Origin: Odontesthes bonariensis
Taxonomy: Eukaryota > Chordata > Actinopteri > Atheriniformes > Atherinopsidae
Reading direction: 5' to 3'
DNA: 64,000 nt
Assembly: GCF_027942865.1 (NCBI RefSeq)
Contig: NC_134510.1
Location: forward strand, 21,507,209 to 21,571,208
A model generated the notes under the pieces. The model was not told the origin of the DNA, did not search any database, and saw only the letters and a program-made list of their open reading frames with translations. Positions 1 through 11,264 of the stretch are shown one piece after another. The translations under genes and the position numbers were made by a program. Within the stretch, counting starts at the first letter, position 1, and each line of letters opens with the position of its first letter.

Positions 1-219
1 TTCTGTTCTGTGATGTAATGTTAATCATTTATACCAGAACCAAAGCAAAGAAAATATATGAATGAATAAATCGGAATACAATAAAAATCTCGTAATGTTT
101 ACTGTTGAATGCTTTAGCTTAGAGTAAACTATCCTAACACCTGATGCACGTTATGTCCCCTTTCCGTTGGTTAGATTTTATCTTTATGTTTTGTCATTCA
201 TCTGAAATGGTTTCTATAG

Positions 220-2070
220 GTACGATTCTGTCAGCATCTAAACAGGAAGATGTGGCTCTGTTTTGTTTGGACTCAAACGCGATGGATCTGAAGAGCTCCA
301 GCAGAGGCAGATTGATAAAGTATGCCACAGATGCCACAGGCACGACGAGGGTCATGTTTGAGTGGCCAAAGAAATCACGGGATGACAAACGTGTGAAACT
401 GGGAACAAATGAAGATGGGAAAACATGCCTTTTCCTGAAAAACCTGCAAAAATCTGACGCCGGGTGGTACGGCTTTGAAATCTGGGAAGGATGGGAGATT
501 GTTCAGCACCGAAACATATCTTTGAAGATAAAAGGTAAAAACTACTTTTTGTATTTATTATTCTACAGAAAGATCTCCCTTCTTTATCGCACGTTCTCTA
601 AAAATCTTTCAGACTGTAAAACCCTTCAATCAGTAAAGGCAGCACCCGGTGGACTCGTTAAACTCATGTGCCAAGCGAATGCAACATCAGGGCGGCAAGA
701 GCTTTCCAGTGTCTCTTGGGTAATGCTGAAAGGAGACAAAGATGAACCTATTGACAGTGAACGAGTTCAAATGAACGTCCCTTTCTTGGCTATCCAGCCT
801 GTGGCTGTCAGTGACAGTGGCTGGTACAGATGTTATTACATGCTTGGAGAAACTACGCACTGCTCTGACATCAATCTACATGTCCAAGGTCTGATATTTG
901 ATATCTTTTTTTGCTCCATCGCTAACAACACATGATTATACGCCTAATTCTTATGATTTGTTCTGCTTTGCATAATGAAGAAATGAGTACTTCTGAGGCC
1001 ACAACTTCTCCAGTTCCAACCGTCACAAACACTGAGGAAGGTCGGCTGATGTTTCACATACATTTATGCAATGATCCATTTTTCATCGGGATGTTCTCAT
1101 GTCTTTGTCTAATGTCTTTCTCAGCCCTGACAGTCAGTGAAACTGTGCCGACTACTTTGGAGGAAGAGAGCGGCAAACCTTTGATTCCAGCTGTGGCCTT
1201 AGTCGTTAGTATGAGCCTTATACTTGCCGCACTGGCAGGGTTGTTCATTTACCGCAGATGTAAAACACAGAGCGTCACACAGCAGCCACAGAGGCAAACT
1301 GAAGGTTGGATCTGTCTGAAGCTTGTTCAGCCATTGTACTGACCCAGTGTGGAGACAGATGACCTCATATTTTCTTAATCTGATTTGTCTTACAGTGTCC
1401 ATGGGCGGTTACGAAGATCTGTCTCTTCCATGTTCGAAGCGTGAGTGCCAGCTTATGTCTTCATTTGCAAAAGCCTTCACCCCTCTTGGCGAATCCCCTT
1501 TTTCCTATTTTGTTTAAATACAACCTGCCGTTTCAATGTACATGTTTGTGGTTTCTTAAGTAATGGACAGAGTGAAGTGAACTTAACAGAGGAACAAGAA
1601 TGAAGAAAAACAAACTTTAAGTGTTGTATGGATATGCTGCCAATCACCTTTAAAAGACACATGATTCATTCAAGTCCACCTCTGTGCAAACCAAGTCACA
1701 CATGGCCTCAGTGCATACTGTATGAATGCTTATTGTCAAATGCCTCAAAGCCTACAATATCTCCCACTGTGCCAAGTACCACATCTTCACAGTGAAGCAT
1801 GGTGCTGGCAGTGTCATGCCATGTATAATACCAATACTTCACGATATGATTCCTTCTGTTTTGTTCATCCCCTCATTTGGAACTTTTTACATCTCACAGA
1901 ATCAGCAGACCGTGCCAACAGTCTGTACTATTGCTCAGAGGAAAACATGTTGACTTGTAAGTATTGCAACAACAAAAGAAAATCACATTGCTATGATGAA
2001 ATTAGGTTTCAATCCTATTCATATTCACCAAAAAAACAATGCTTTCTCCTTTGTTGCAGTTCAATTGTAG
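220..2070 (+). CDS. Ig-superfamily membrane receptor, 3' part (5' exons outside window)
   Basis: Seven coding exons fit splice signals and all keep phase 1: 220-534, 613-888, 981-1040, 1125-1304, 1396-1440, 1900-1956 and 2060-2070 (stop TAG at 2068). The first two exons each encode an Ig-like domain ending in the typical D-S/A-G-W-Y turn. The fourth encodes a membrane helix (about PAVALVVSMSLILAALAGLF) followed by a basic YRRCK stop-transfer. The short tail contains YEDL, a YxxL motif. The second Ig domain has its paired cysteines (LMCQ and WYRCYY). The first has only LFC; the position after WY is G-F instead of the expected Cys. No signal peptide is visible, so the start is probably left of the window. 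The layout resembles fish CD300/pIgR-like receptors, but I cannot name an orthologue. An AATAAA lies 147 nt after the stop. It is tail to tail with the next gene. Confidence 0.7.
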
Positions 2071-2216
2071 TCAATTATTCATGGAAAACAAGATGACTTT
2101 TCTCCGTCCCTGCTGTCTATTCTGTGTCATTTCTGCAAGATGTAATCTCACCTCTACCATCTTGTTTGTATTCATGGATCTAATAATCAACGGTGCCATT
2201 TACAATGTAATCTTTC

Positions 2217-2222
2217 AATAAA
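2217..2222 (+). terminator. Poly(A) signal of the plus-strand Ig receptor
   Basis: AATAAA, 147 nt downstream of the TAG stop at 2068-2070, on the coding strand. It marks the likely 3' end of this transcript. The 3' end of the opposite-strand gene starts only about 180 bp further on. Confidence 0.6.
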
Positions 2223-2401
2223 ATCTCTTTTCCAGTTGGTTACAGATTGGTGTGATGTGATGCATAATCATGGCAAAAGATGAACCATCACCAATTGCTG
2301 ATTCTAATGTTCTCATTTAAAACAGAGTTTGCAACCAATGTTTTTTAGTGTATGGATCACTCAAAGCATGTTCGGGGTTAAAACTAAGACAAAGAGCACG
2401 C

Positions 2402-2407
2402 TTTATT
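2402..2407 (-). terminator. Poly(A) signal touching the stop codon
   Basis: On the minus strand the last codons read AGC TAA followed directly by ATAAA, so AATAAA begins inside the TAA stop (2409-2407). If used, the 3' UTR would be only some 15-30 nt. Confidence 0.4.
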
Positions 2408-4319
2408 TAGCTCGAGTTTGCAGGCTGTAATAAATCATAAAACCCATCAGCCGCGGCGACCGCTTCTCTTTTGAATTGCCTCTGCTCTTGTTGTTCCTCA
2501 TCCTGAATGACATCATAAACATGATCCTGTGAGAAGAACAATAGAGATTTGAGCATATTACAACAGATGAGTCTGACATAAATGAAATGCAAATGTTCCA
2601 CTTACCATTGCGATGCCAGATTGTTCATTCGCTGCGTAAAGAGAGTTGGAAAAACATTAGTAATTTGCTGCAATTGTCATAGAGCCATACTTGTTATTAT
2701 TCAGGGGATGCGGTTTGGAGGATGTTTCCTTGACCAGATTCAGTACCTGCATCCTTGTTGTGCTTCTTCTTCATGTGCATGTAGAGTACTACCGCGGCTG
2801 CACATATCAGGAGGCCTAGTGGGATGCCTAACCAGGCGGGTGCTGGCAGAGCTGAGGAGATTAAAGTCTTTGAATTTCATTCTGTTGATGTGAAAATGGA
2901 GAGCAAGTAGTCTTACATGAAGGTTTTATTTGGGAGAAAAGGCAGCTACGCATACGTACAGTTAGGAGAGCGCCACTTCTTCGATGCCATCAGTGCGCCC
3001 TCTCTGCGCACAGTGCAGGCTATTTCATCTGAGCTCCTCGGCCAAACTGGGAGAAATAGCACCCTCTTCAAGGTGTTGCTGACAGTCATTAATCCGCTCT
3101 GCCTGCTAATTTGCTCTTTTTTTGTTCCTGACCAAGTTAAATTGAAGTCTTCTTCGCATTCTTTAGCACAGGTAAGCACACAGGTCAACGTGAGATTTTC
3201 TCCACTTGGCCCAGCCTCTGCAGTAACTGTGGAGCCAGAAAGATGAGAGATGAAACATACAGAGGTCTTTGAGAGAGTCTAAGCTCCTGTTTTGGAGTGT
3301 TAACACTTACCATCGAGGATATGCAGTCTGATTTTAGTTGGGACTTCTTGCTGAGCAGTGGACTCTGCACACTGGTAGTCTCTGGCATGCAGAGGACTCA
3401 GTTTATTGATGACTAATGATGTGTCTGTATTCACATGAACTGTCTTTATTTGGTTACTGTCAGGTGATATATCCGTCGGTGGGTTTGTCTCCACAGCCCG
3501 CATTATGCGGCCTCCAAAACTGAGAGAGGAAGTGTTGCTACAAGTGAGTGACACTGACTCACCCACTGCAACAAACACTTCCTCTACTCCATCTGGGGAG
3601 AAAAGGGAAACATACTGGTTATACTTTTACTCGCTAAACGACAACTTTCCTTTGACTGGACTGTTTAAGTACCTTTTACTGTTGTGGTGGCACTGATGTC
3701 CGCTTTAATCTCGTCATTTTGAGCTACGTGGCATTTCCATTTTCTGCGATGGTCTGTTGGTTTCTTAGTGATGATCAGCTTTGAGAAGCAAACAGATGGA
3801 TTCTCAAATCTAAATCTGTCTCCATTAATTGGTGTATCATCCTGAGAAGTCCAATTGATATGTATCCCCATGTTGTTCTTACAGTACTGAAGTCCTCCAA
3901 ACATGTTGAGCGAACAGTGAAGCTCTATAGTGCCCTCACTAGGCTGTTGTTTCTCATTAACTGTTGAGTAAAGAAACAAAAGTTTGACTTTTTTTTAACC
4001 AGTTGTTCACTGTAAAAACTGTATGAAGCGTAACCACAATACTACTTACTTTCAAGAATGTGAAGTGAAACATTTGAGTTGACTGTTCCATTATCACAAG
4101 AGTAGAGATATGCATTGTTATGTACCAGGTGAGAGATCTCTAGAGAGCAATCATTTAGTAGATGATAGTTATCTTTAGGATCTTTTCCAGCTTTCACCTC
4201 CTCGAAAAACCCATGTTGGTCCACTTTGTTCCATTTGATAGAGGAACAGGATTTAATTGAAGGTAAACCACACGGCAAAGTAATCCTGTCTCCTTGTATG
4301 GCAAACATCATCAAATGAT
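2407..4319 (-). CDS. Four-Ig-domain type I membrane receptor (5' end not resolved)
   Basis: Minus-strand exons: 4319-4050, 3960-3673, 3592-3311 and 3226-2960 (four Ig domains, each phase 1 to phase 1), then 2851-2747 (membrane helix LGIPLGLLICAAAVVLYM plus KKKH), 2631-2606, and 2526-2407 with the stop. Cysteine pairs are visible in the Ig exons, for example ITLPC with LYSC in the first and LTLTC with EIAC in the fourth. The cytoplasmic tail carries two tyrosine motifs, YDVI (ITIM-like YxxI) and YDLL, suggesting signalling or endocytosis. The signal-peptide exon should lie upstream between about 4.4 and 6.7 kb, but I could not place it. Domain number recalls CD4/LAG3-type molecules, yet the tail has no CxC motif, so I leave the family open. 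Confidence 0.7.
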
Positions 4320-5649
4320 CTGTTATGAATATACAGTATATATAAAACAATCCATTAAACTTTCATTCTTATTCCAGTAAATAAAACTTGTGCACAGTTT
4401 TCTAAAGCAACAGGTTTTAAAGTGGTGGGCCTGCTTATCTTCCCTTCCTTTAAGTTCAAATGCTTCTATAGACACTTAGCTAGCGTACCATGATAGCTGA
4501 ATAAAGTGGTTTGATATTGAGACAACACTAAATACATTTTGCAAGAGATGTATTAGTTTCTTCTTCTTGCAAAGTAGGGGAAACTATAAAGTTCACCCAA
4601 AGCTGACCCCATCAAACATAAATAGGCCTTTCATTTGTGAGATATAATGAAATAGATAACATAGTATCTTATCACTTCTTTTTCACTGAGCCCCTCCCAA
4701 AACTTTTGGAGATCTTTGAAGCCCCCCTGGAGAAGCCGTTCCCCAACCTCAAAACCTCTTTTCTACAGCAACACTCACTATAAGGCAGGAGACGGTGTTG
4801 ATCCTCCATCAGGACTGTCTGAACAATTCAGTTAACTTATTTATTCATAATCACAGTTGATGTGATTATTGTTTTTATTCCCAGATGTATTTTGTAGTGT
4901 ACCAGAATAGTGAAAGCTCGCAAAATGTTCAGACAAATTAGTGCAAGAGAGCAACATGTATCCTTTAACAGCAGTTAGAAAAGGTCAGAGAGTACAGAAC
5001 GGCGTATCCATAGATACAGTTTCAATAGATTTCTAGTGCTGATATATATCTGTCATTTATTTTCATATTTACCAGTCGAAATAAGTCCAGCTTCTGTCCA
5101 TGTAAGAGATAAAACGATACAGAGTCCATACAACGACAGAGAACTCATCCTTCAGCTAAGAGACGTCTTCTGGTGGATTTTTCTTGCTTATTGCTTAATA
5201 TTTGGATGGCAACGGTTAGCCAAAAACAGATTGTTCAGGAAATGACATTGTGACACCTTCTGTACATGACAAGAAGCACTCCCGCCTCTTAAAATAACTG
5301 TAAAGTGCTTTAGGTGTTGTGTAATATTATTTTTTTTCCCTTTCTGTGAAATATTTGTGTAAATGTAATGTTCTTATTTAATTTGATCTTTTCCATCTAT
5401 CATCGCATGGCTAGTAATGAAGGAAATTCATTTTTACGAGGTACTTTTACACACCGTAACAATGAGAACAACAGGTTCCATCGGGGCCTTTGTTTTATTC
5501 ACATCTTCACATATGCAGCTAATCTAGCTCATTAGGACACCAAACAGCATTCAGCAACCAAAGGCTGTGGCACTGCCACTGTAGGCCAGTGCAGAGTCAA
5601 GAGGGGTCTATCAAGCAAGTTCAGAACCTGTACACTGGGTGGTGCTGTC

Positions 5650-5905
5650 AGATCCATCCATCCACGCATCAATTTTCCATACCTGCTTTATCTCATTCAG
5701 GGTTGCTGGGGAGGCTTGAACTGATCCCAGATGCGCGCATGGTTTTGAAATGTGGCAAGGTGGAGTAGCTGGAGAGAAACCACGCTGGCAAACATGCAGA
5801 CTCCGCACACACAGTTTCAGATTGCAGTAATATCCAGAAACAAGGTTCAGACTGATTCAGGGACAGGCCTGCATAGTCCCGTGTAAATAAAGTATCTATC
5901 TATCT
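5650..5905 (+). repeat. Degenerate fish interspersed repeat
   Basis: It starts with CCATCCATCC and TTTTCCATACCTGCTTTATC, continues with AGGGTTGCTGGGG, and contains GGAGAGAAACCACGC and CATGCAGACTCCGCACAC. These are the landmarks of a common teleost repeat of the form 'CCATCCATTTTCTATACCGCTT ... GAGAAACCCACGC ... AACATGCAAACTCCGCAC'. It is followed by AAATAAAGTATCTATCTATC, a retroposon-like tail. Family assignment is from memory. Confidence 0.5.
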
Positions 5906-6040
5906 GTCTGTTGGAGGCCATATTTACGTATGCTCTTAGTATCATAAAATACTCTGTAAAACACTTCAAAAACAAGGTTGCTAAGTCAAAAAGGTTACCA
6001 AACGTGCTACTCACCCTCCTATCCTCTTATTTATTCATAT

Positions 6041-6110
6041 TAAAGGGATAGTTCACCTGTTTTGACATGAAGGTATATGACATCCCATATTAGCAATATC
6101 ATTTATTAAA
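6041..6110 (+). repeat. Fish repeat fragment starting TTAAAGGGATAGTTCACC
   Basis: TTAAAGGGATAGTTCACC followed by a run matching a frequent teleost element end (TTTTGACATGAAGG...). The matching inverted end was not found nearby, so it is probably truncated. Confidence 0.4.
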
Positions 6111-6357
6111 TTTGACTTACCCTCTGCTGCGTCCTGTGAGCCGAGTTCCAGCTGAGTTTTGGCGTTGATGAAGGTAGTCCGGCTAGTTGGCTGAGGCCTC
6201 AAAAATAAAGCGTTTTGCTTCTCAAAACAACATGCGTTCAGAAGAGTAATACATTTGCGTCACAAAATCGTTCATCCAGAAAAAGTCAGACCTCACAATC
6301 GCTTTGCGCTATAAAACAAAACAAAAACAACAACAAACCATTCATTTATTGATTTAT

Positions 6358-6730
6358 TTTTCATATCCAGGCCATCCTTTTCAGGATTACGGATCACAGT
6401 GGCAGCTTAAACCCCGGACTGGTCGCCAGCCCCTCGCAGGTACCAGCACGCTCACATTGTTGATTTAGAGTCACCAGTTAATCCGACATTAACCTGACTC
6501 AGTTGTGAGTCATTTTGAAACGTCTGTTTGCTCTACTGAATTGCATTAGAATGAGTGAGCGCCAGCCGTATCTTATCTTTTGTGATCTGACATGCTTGTT
6601 TTGGACTGTCAGAGGAAGCGAGAGCACCTGGAGAGAAAGTGCAAACACAAAGGCCCTCGCTGAGATCCAAACTGGGACCTTTCTGCCATGAGGCAACAGG
6701 TGCTGACCACAATGCAACCAGATCCAGGAG
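6358..6730 (+). repeat. Second degenerate copy of the fish interspersed repeat
   Basis: It shares landmarks with the 5650 copy's family: GGACTGGTCGCCAGCCCCTCGCAGG, CACGCTCACATTG, TTTAGAGTCACCAGTTAATC, then TTTTGGACTGTCAGAGGAAG with CCTGGAGAGAAAG. It is broken and diverged. Confidence 0.45.
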
Positions 6731-6783
6731 AAATTGAAAGGAGGAGGAGAAGAAGAAGAAGAAGAATATACCTTTGACAAAGA

Positions 6784-6789
6784 TTTAAT
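6784..6789 (-). terminator. Candidate poly(A) signal (ATTAAA) of cyp21a2
   Basis: ATTAAA on the minus strand 55 nt beyond the cyp21a2 stop. It is the commonest variant hexamer, but no downstream element was verified. Confidence 0.35.
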
Positions 6790-6843
6790 TGCCCAACTAA
6801 TATGTGACATATGAGTAACAAGTAAGCACCACTCCCACTTAGC

Positions 6844-7100
6844 TCAAGGATCAGTCATAGGTCTGGGACGCGCTATAACTTTGTAGGCTTTGACTTTAAG
6901 TACAACACTGGCAACCCCTCTCAGATCAGGAAGGGAGGCCTCATTCTCAGGAGGGAAGAACTGAAAATCTCTCAGCAAGTACGCAATGAACAGAAAGAGC
7001 TCCATTTTGGCGACAGACTCTCCCAGGCAGAGCCGGGCCCCCCCTCCAAAAGGCACCAGGGTGCGGGTGGAGCCTCCTCCTCCCTCCAGAAAACGCTCTA

Positions 7101-7138
<38 letters not shown>

Positions 7139-10100
7139 TTATTTCCAAAGCTGCTGAGCTAAGTGACAGGAACACACTTTTAACCAGCGATGAAACCAGT
7201 ACCTGGTTTGAAGCTGTATGGCTCAGACCAAACAGCAGGATCGTGATGAGCTCCAAAAAGGTTGGGAATGACGACTGTATTCTTTGGGATGAAATAACCT
7301 GCAATACTGTACAAGAGTGAGGGTTATGCAATTTTACATTATGCAAAGTTGACTTTATACTATCAAATCATATGCTAAATATAGCATATTTTTTCCAGGC
7401 TTAAAGGTGGGGTCTGAGATCTTGGAAAAACGGTTCCTGCCAGCTATATTTTTGAAAATACACAACCTTGCCTCTCCCTTCAGCCCACACCTCGAAACCA
7501 CACCTTCAAAACACATGAACGAGTCACGAGTCTGTGAACGCGCAGGGTGGAGGGGTGAGGGGGGCTGACGGTTGATTGGCGTGTCAGAATCCAATAGAAG
7601 TCACTCTCATCATTACTTCTATTGGTCAGACATTTCCTCTTGCTACACCCTCTACAATGGACTAAAATATTTCGTTTTTTTTCCAAACATTCTATTTTAG
7701 TGGGTGCAATGGGGTCGTGAGGAGGTTTTCAGACAATATGATAAAAAATGCTCCTGAAAACATCACAGACCCCACCTTTAACTCAAAGTATTAGACTTTC
7801 AGAGGAATCTGTGGAGGATTTCAACACTTGTTTATACTGGACTAGTCCGTATCAGTGAAAAACTAAAACACACAAGCTTTTACCGATAAAAGAAATGCTC
7901 TCAATCACATTTAGTCTCGGAGGCTCAGCTGACCTGCTGTCTCTGATGGCTCTGTGTGGCACCGCCAAAGGAGCAACCGGCCTGAGTCTGAGCACCTCAC
8001 TTATCAGGGAGCACAGCACGGGAAGTCTGTGTTTGTCACTGTACTTGGGATAACGTTCCTCTAATACTGTGCACATCTCTTCATACACCCTGGTTTGTAC
8101 CTGAATGATAAAATATGAGAGAAGAGAGAGTTTTGTTGAACTACAAGGTTTGGAAATGTTGTACCATGTACAAAGAAAATAAATAAATCACCTCAGGTCT
8201 GTGCAACAGGAAGGCCACTGTCCAGTTCAGCCAGGCCGCTGTGGTCTCTGTTCCCCCAATAACAAGGTCCACAGTCGCCATATGAACGTGAACATCTGTC
8301 AGGAGCTGCAGATAAGAGGATGTGAACTTGAGTTTTTCATCTTCAGTTTTATTTCTCACCGTGTTGAGCAAAATCACAAATCCCAATCCATCTCTCCTGA
8401 TGTTGAGTGTCTCTTCTACCTCTTTGTGTTCTGCGTAGGGATGTTTCTCAATGCCTTGGAGGAGAGTTCCTGTGATGGCATCCTCGTTTTTTTTGTCTTG
8501 TGACTACAAGAATAACAAAAAAAGTGCTCAAAAAACTGAGTACAAGTTATTTATTCGTCCCCTGATCTGAACAAGTGAGCAAAAAACCCAACATCTCAAT
8601 GACCTGTGTTACAAAACATTCATTTAACACGGCTAACCTTATAATTGTCGAGGTGTTGTTTTATAATTTCGTCCCTCCTGGCCACCTCTTTGAGCAGACG
8701 AGCGAACACGGGATTGGGTAATTTCTTTGAGAGAGCAGATGATGTAACATGTGAAGTATGATTTCATATCATGTGACAGCCACAATAGTAAATATATACT
8801 GACTCTCAATAGCGGAAAGGAGTCCAGTGCAGAAATCCACGAGGAGCCCCACAGAGCGACAATCTCATTCAGACAGCTGTGCAGCTGCTGCAGCTCTGAT
8901 GAACTCTTATCATACTACAGTAAAAACAAAATACTGCAATTAATAGAATAGAGTTTTTTTTTTAATTTTTTTTTTTTTAACCACACTTGTGCAATACAAG
9001 CCTCTAAAAAGGGAAACATAAACTGTGACCTTGACCACTTCCCAACTTAAACAAGCAACCGAGTACTATTCTGGCACAACCACAGCTGTTCATTGATGTC
9101 GATTTTACAAACCGTCTCCAGTACTCAGAGGCACAAAATAAACGGCTGGAGAAAAGATCACTCACTTCTCTGCCAAAGGCCAAAGTGGTGATGACATTGC
9201 TGGCTGCCACGGTGAAATCTTCTGCGAGATCGACAGCGCTGCCTTGATAGCCGCTCAAAACCTAAGCAGTAAACAAACCTTTCTTTATCGGGTGATGTGA
9301 TGACATTGGAAACACCCCAACATTTGCTTCGCTCTCTGGAGCCCTTCCTTGTTTTCTGTACCCTTTTCAGATGCGTGGCCTGTCGCTCAATCACGCCGTG
9401 CAAAGACTGCTGGCAGCAACGCTGCAGGGCGCTGTGGACGAGGCGACGATGGGCCCTCCACTCCTCAGTGTAATCCCCCAGAGAGATGTTACGCCCTCCC
9501 CCGGAAACAATATCACCTGTTGTGAGAAAAGACGGTTCACGTGGACGTACAATAATTGTGTAAATCAGGGCAGGAATGAAAAAGTTCTTTACCTGTGTAT
9601 GAAATTGGTCTCCCCGCAAAGTCAGACCATTTCTTCACCAATGCTTCTCTTATGACTTCGCTACTATTAAGCACCACCATGGCTTAAAAACACAATAGAC
9701 ATGAAAGTTTGTGGTTAAAAACAGCGGCGTCAATTCAGCCAAAGCTGAGGTATGGCAGGGTCAATATAGTCACATGACTACAGTATCAATAAATCTATAA
9801 ATATACAATAATCACCACAAAAGTCTGCTATGTAGCTTATCTGTGTGCAAATGCAGTCTCACTCACATAGCCGCTAACATAACAATGGACTCGTCTCCGT
9901 CTCCCTGTTAGCATTAGCATTAGCATTAGCGGCGGAGGTGCTGAAGTGGACAGCCTCGTTAACAACCTTCACTTCCTGGTCCTCCTTCCTCCGCCGCTGG
10001 GGCAACATTGGACCCATCATCACCTTTTTTTTGGTGATAAATAAATTTAAAGTTTTCTGCTTTCTTTTCGTATTTTACATTAATTAGCAAACAACAAATC

Positions 10101-10894
10101 CCGCTAAGAACATCAGCTTTGACCTCCAGGCTCCGTCATCTCGCGGGAGGGAGGGGAGGCTGGGAGATACCACATTTCATCATAGATCAATTGATTGTGT
10201 TGTTCAGAATTTCATTTGTAGTTCATTTATATGCATTAAATAATAGAATAATCAATACAAATTGACACAGAGTAATTCCATAAATTAATTAAAAGAAAAA
10301 AAGAAAAACGAACATTTACATTTTCCCCTGGAGCCAAGGTGTGGCAGCTGCCATATGTTGCCATACCCAATTGACGCCCATGGTTAAAAAGCTTGCTCTT
10401 ATAAAACTTTAGATGACGTGCTCAGCGTTATGTCAGCTATTTATGTTTTGGGAGTGTGTATAATCCATGAATGCATGATTACTTGTGTTTCCACATTTCA
10501 GGCGGTAAATGGCTCCATAGCGTTGGGCCAGGCTGGTCAGATGAATTGGTAGGTGATCATGTGTCAACTCCAACATGTTGCCAAGAAGGAAGTGGCAGGA
10601 GGGGCCTGGGAGGGAGGGAGATGAGGAACGGGGAAGAAGCTGATACAGATGGTGCCAAAATCCAGATTCAGCTCCTACACAGAGTTAGTAAACACAAAGG
10701 TGAGATAGAAACCCACAGACAACATGACCACATGTAGAAAACATTAAGACAACAATTACATATTTACCTACAGACTTACTTGCTTTGTCTTTTTCCTGTA
10801 TATAAGCGTCTCTCTTCTCTAACATCAGCACCAATAACAGCAGCACAAGCAGGAATACAGCTCCAACACTGACTATTGATATCTCCATTGCCAT
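6844..10894 (-). CDS. cyp21a2: Steroid 21-hydroxylase (cytochrome P450 21A2), complete
   Basis: An ER-anchored P450 that hydroxylates progesterone and 17-hydroxyprogesterone at C21, leading to corticosteroids. Coding exons: 10894-10780, 10674-10483, 9682-9593, 9516-9362, 9261-9166, 8914-8804, 8724-8638, 8503-8420, 8305-8192, 8100-7934, 7306-7203 and 7097-6844. They sum to 522 codons plus stop. An N-terminal hydrophobic anchor ([14 protein letters not shown]) is followed by the proline-rich [13 protein letters not shown]. The I-helix has GGTETT (327-332), the K-helix ExxR is EVLR (383-386), and the heme-binding loop is [11 protein letters not shown] with the ligand Cys at 462. Exons of 90, 155, 87 and 104 nt match the human gene as I recall it. 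Exons 8503-8420 and 8305-8192 correspond to a single mammalian exon; the 114-nt intron between them is stop-free. A TATA box precedes the start. No disabling change was seen. Confidence 0.95.
7103..7132. repeat. (AG)15 microsatellite forming the polypyrimidine tract of the last cyp21a2 intron
   Basis: Fifteen perfect AG units on the plus strand. On the coding strand they read (CT)15 and end a few bases before the TATTAG acceptor of the last coding exon, which begins at 7097. Confidence 0.85.
7401..7781. mobile_element. MITE-like element with perfect 16-bp inverted ends, TTAA type
   Basis: The left end TTAAAGGTGGGGTCTG is the exact reverse complement of the right end CAGACCCCACCTTTAA. Length is 381 bp with no transposase frame. 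If TTAA is the target duplication, the ends start AGGTGGGG, which would suit a piggyBac-like non-autonomous element. It sits in the intron between the tenth and eleventh blocks of cyp21a2 (7934 and 7306). Confidence 0.75.
9726..10378. mobile_element. Candidate inverted-repeat element in cyp21a2 intron 2
   Basis: GGCGTCAATT at 9726-9735 is mirrored by AATTGACGCC at 10369-10378, and GGTATGGCA occurs just inside both ends. The interior has a GCATTA tandem repeat near 9910-9930 and a T-rich stretch. It fills most of the 800-bp intron. The ends are short, so this is moderate evidence. Confidence 0.4.
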
Positions 10895-10952
10895 TCTGTG
10901 TCCTCCTGCTGCTGTCCCCCTTCAGAAAGCAGGTCAGCACTCTGCTCCTCTC

Positions 10953-10959
10953 CTTTATA
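10953..10959 (-). promoter_or_regulatory. TATA box of cyp21a2
   Basis: TATAAAG on the minus strand, 58 nt upstream of the ATG at 10894. This would place transcription start near 10925-10930. No perfect NR5A1 site (YCAAGGYCR) was seen nearby; the closest looking sequence is ATCAAAGTGACG at about 10976-10990. Confidence 0.6.
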
Positions 10960-11264
10960 CTCATCAGTGTCATAGCGTCACTTTGATAAGGCGTGGGTGT
11001 TTTTGCTTAAATCAAGGATATCTAAATATTTTTAGGTCAGCAAATCTGATGATGAGATGAGTGAAACACAAGCCAGGAGACACAGCCTGATAAACGCAGC
11101 CGGGACGTGCAGAAGGGCACAATAACACGTCACAGTTGACATGATGATCAGTCATGTTGGTGTTTCTTTATCTCGGTGCGAAAACTTCGGGTTTTTCATG
11201 TTTATAAAACATACAACAACAACAAAAAAAACACCAACAACACTTGAGACCCACTTTAGCCACT
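10960..11264. other. Short intergenic space between tnxb 3' end and cyp21a2 promoter
   Basis: About 300 bp only. It must hold the upstream promoter elements of cyp21a2. It has an A-rich run (11219-11231) and no coding potential. Confidence 0.5.

Larger units (their letters stand above)
4320..6783. other. Gap between Ig receptor and cyp21a2, repeat-rich
   Basis: No coding exon could be supported here. The upstream exon or exons of the minus-strand Ig receptor must lie in it. It holds degenerate fish interspersed repeats at about 5650-5905 and 6358-6730, a TTAA-type repeat start at 6041, and a purine-rich GAG/GAA run at 6739-6766. Confidence 0.6.

Noticed and set aside
144-219. Start codon for the plus-strand Ig receptor just before its first visible exon
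   Set aside because: The encoded leader is weak and a good acceptor (TTTCTATAG) sits at 219, so upstream exons outside the window are more likely.
4770-4830. Candidate first exon of the four-Ig receptor (ATG GAG GAT ... TATA/GTGAGT on the minus strand)
   Set aside because: The phase would fit, but the peptide is not hydrophobic and cannot be a signal peptide.
5036-5245. 69-codon plus-strand frame with a hydrophobic stretch
   Set aside because: Short, no splice partners, no poly(A) or promoter context; not supported as a gene.
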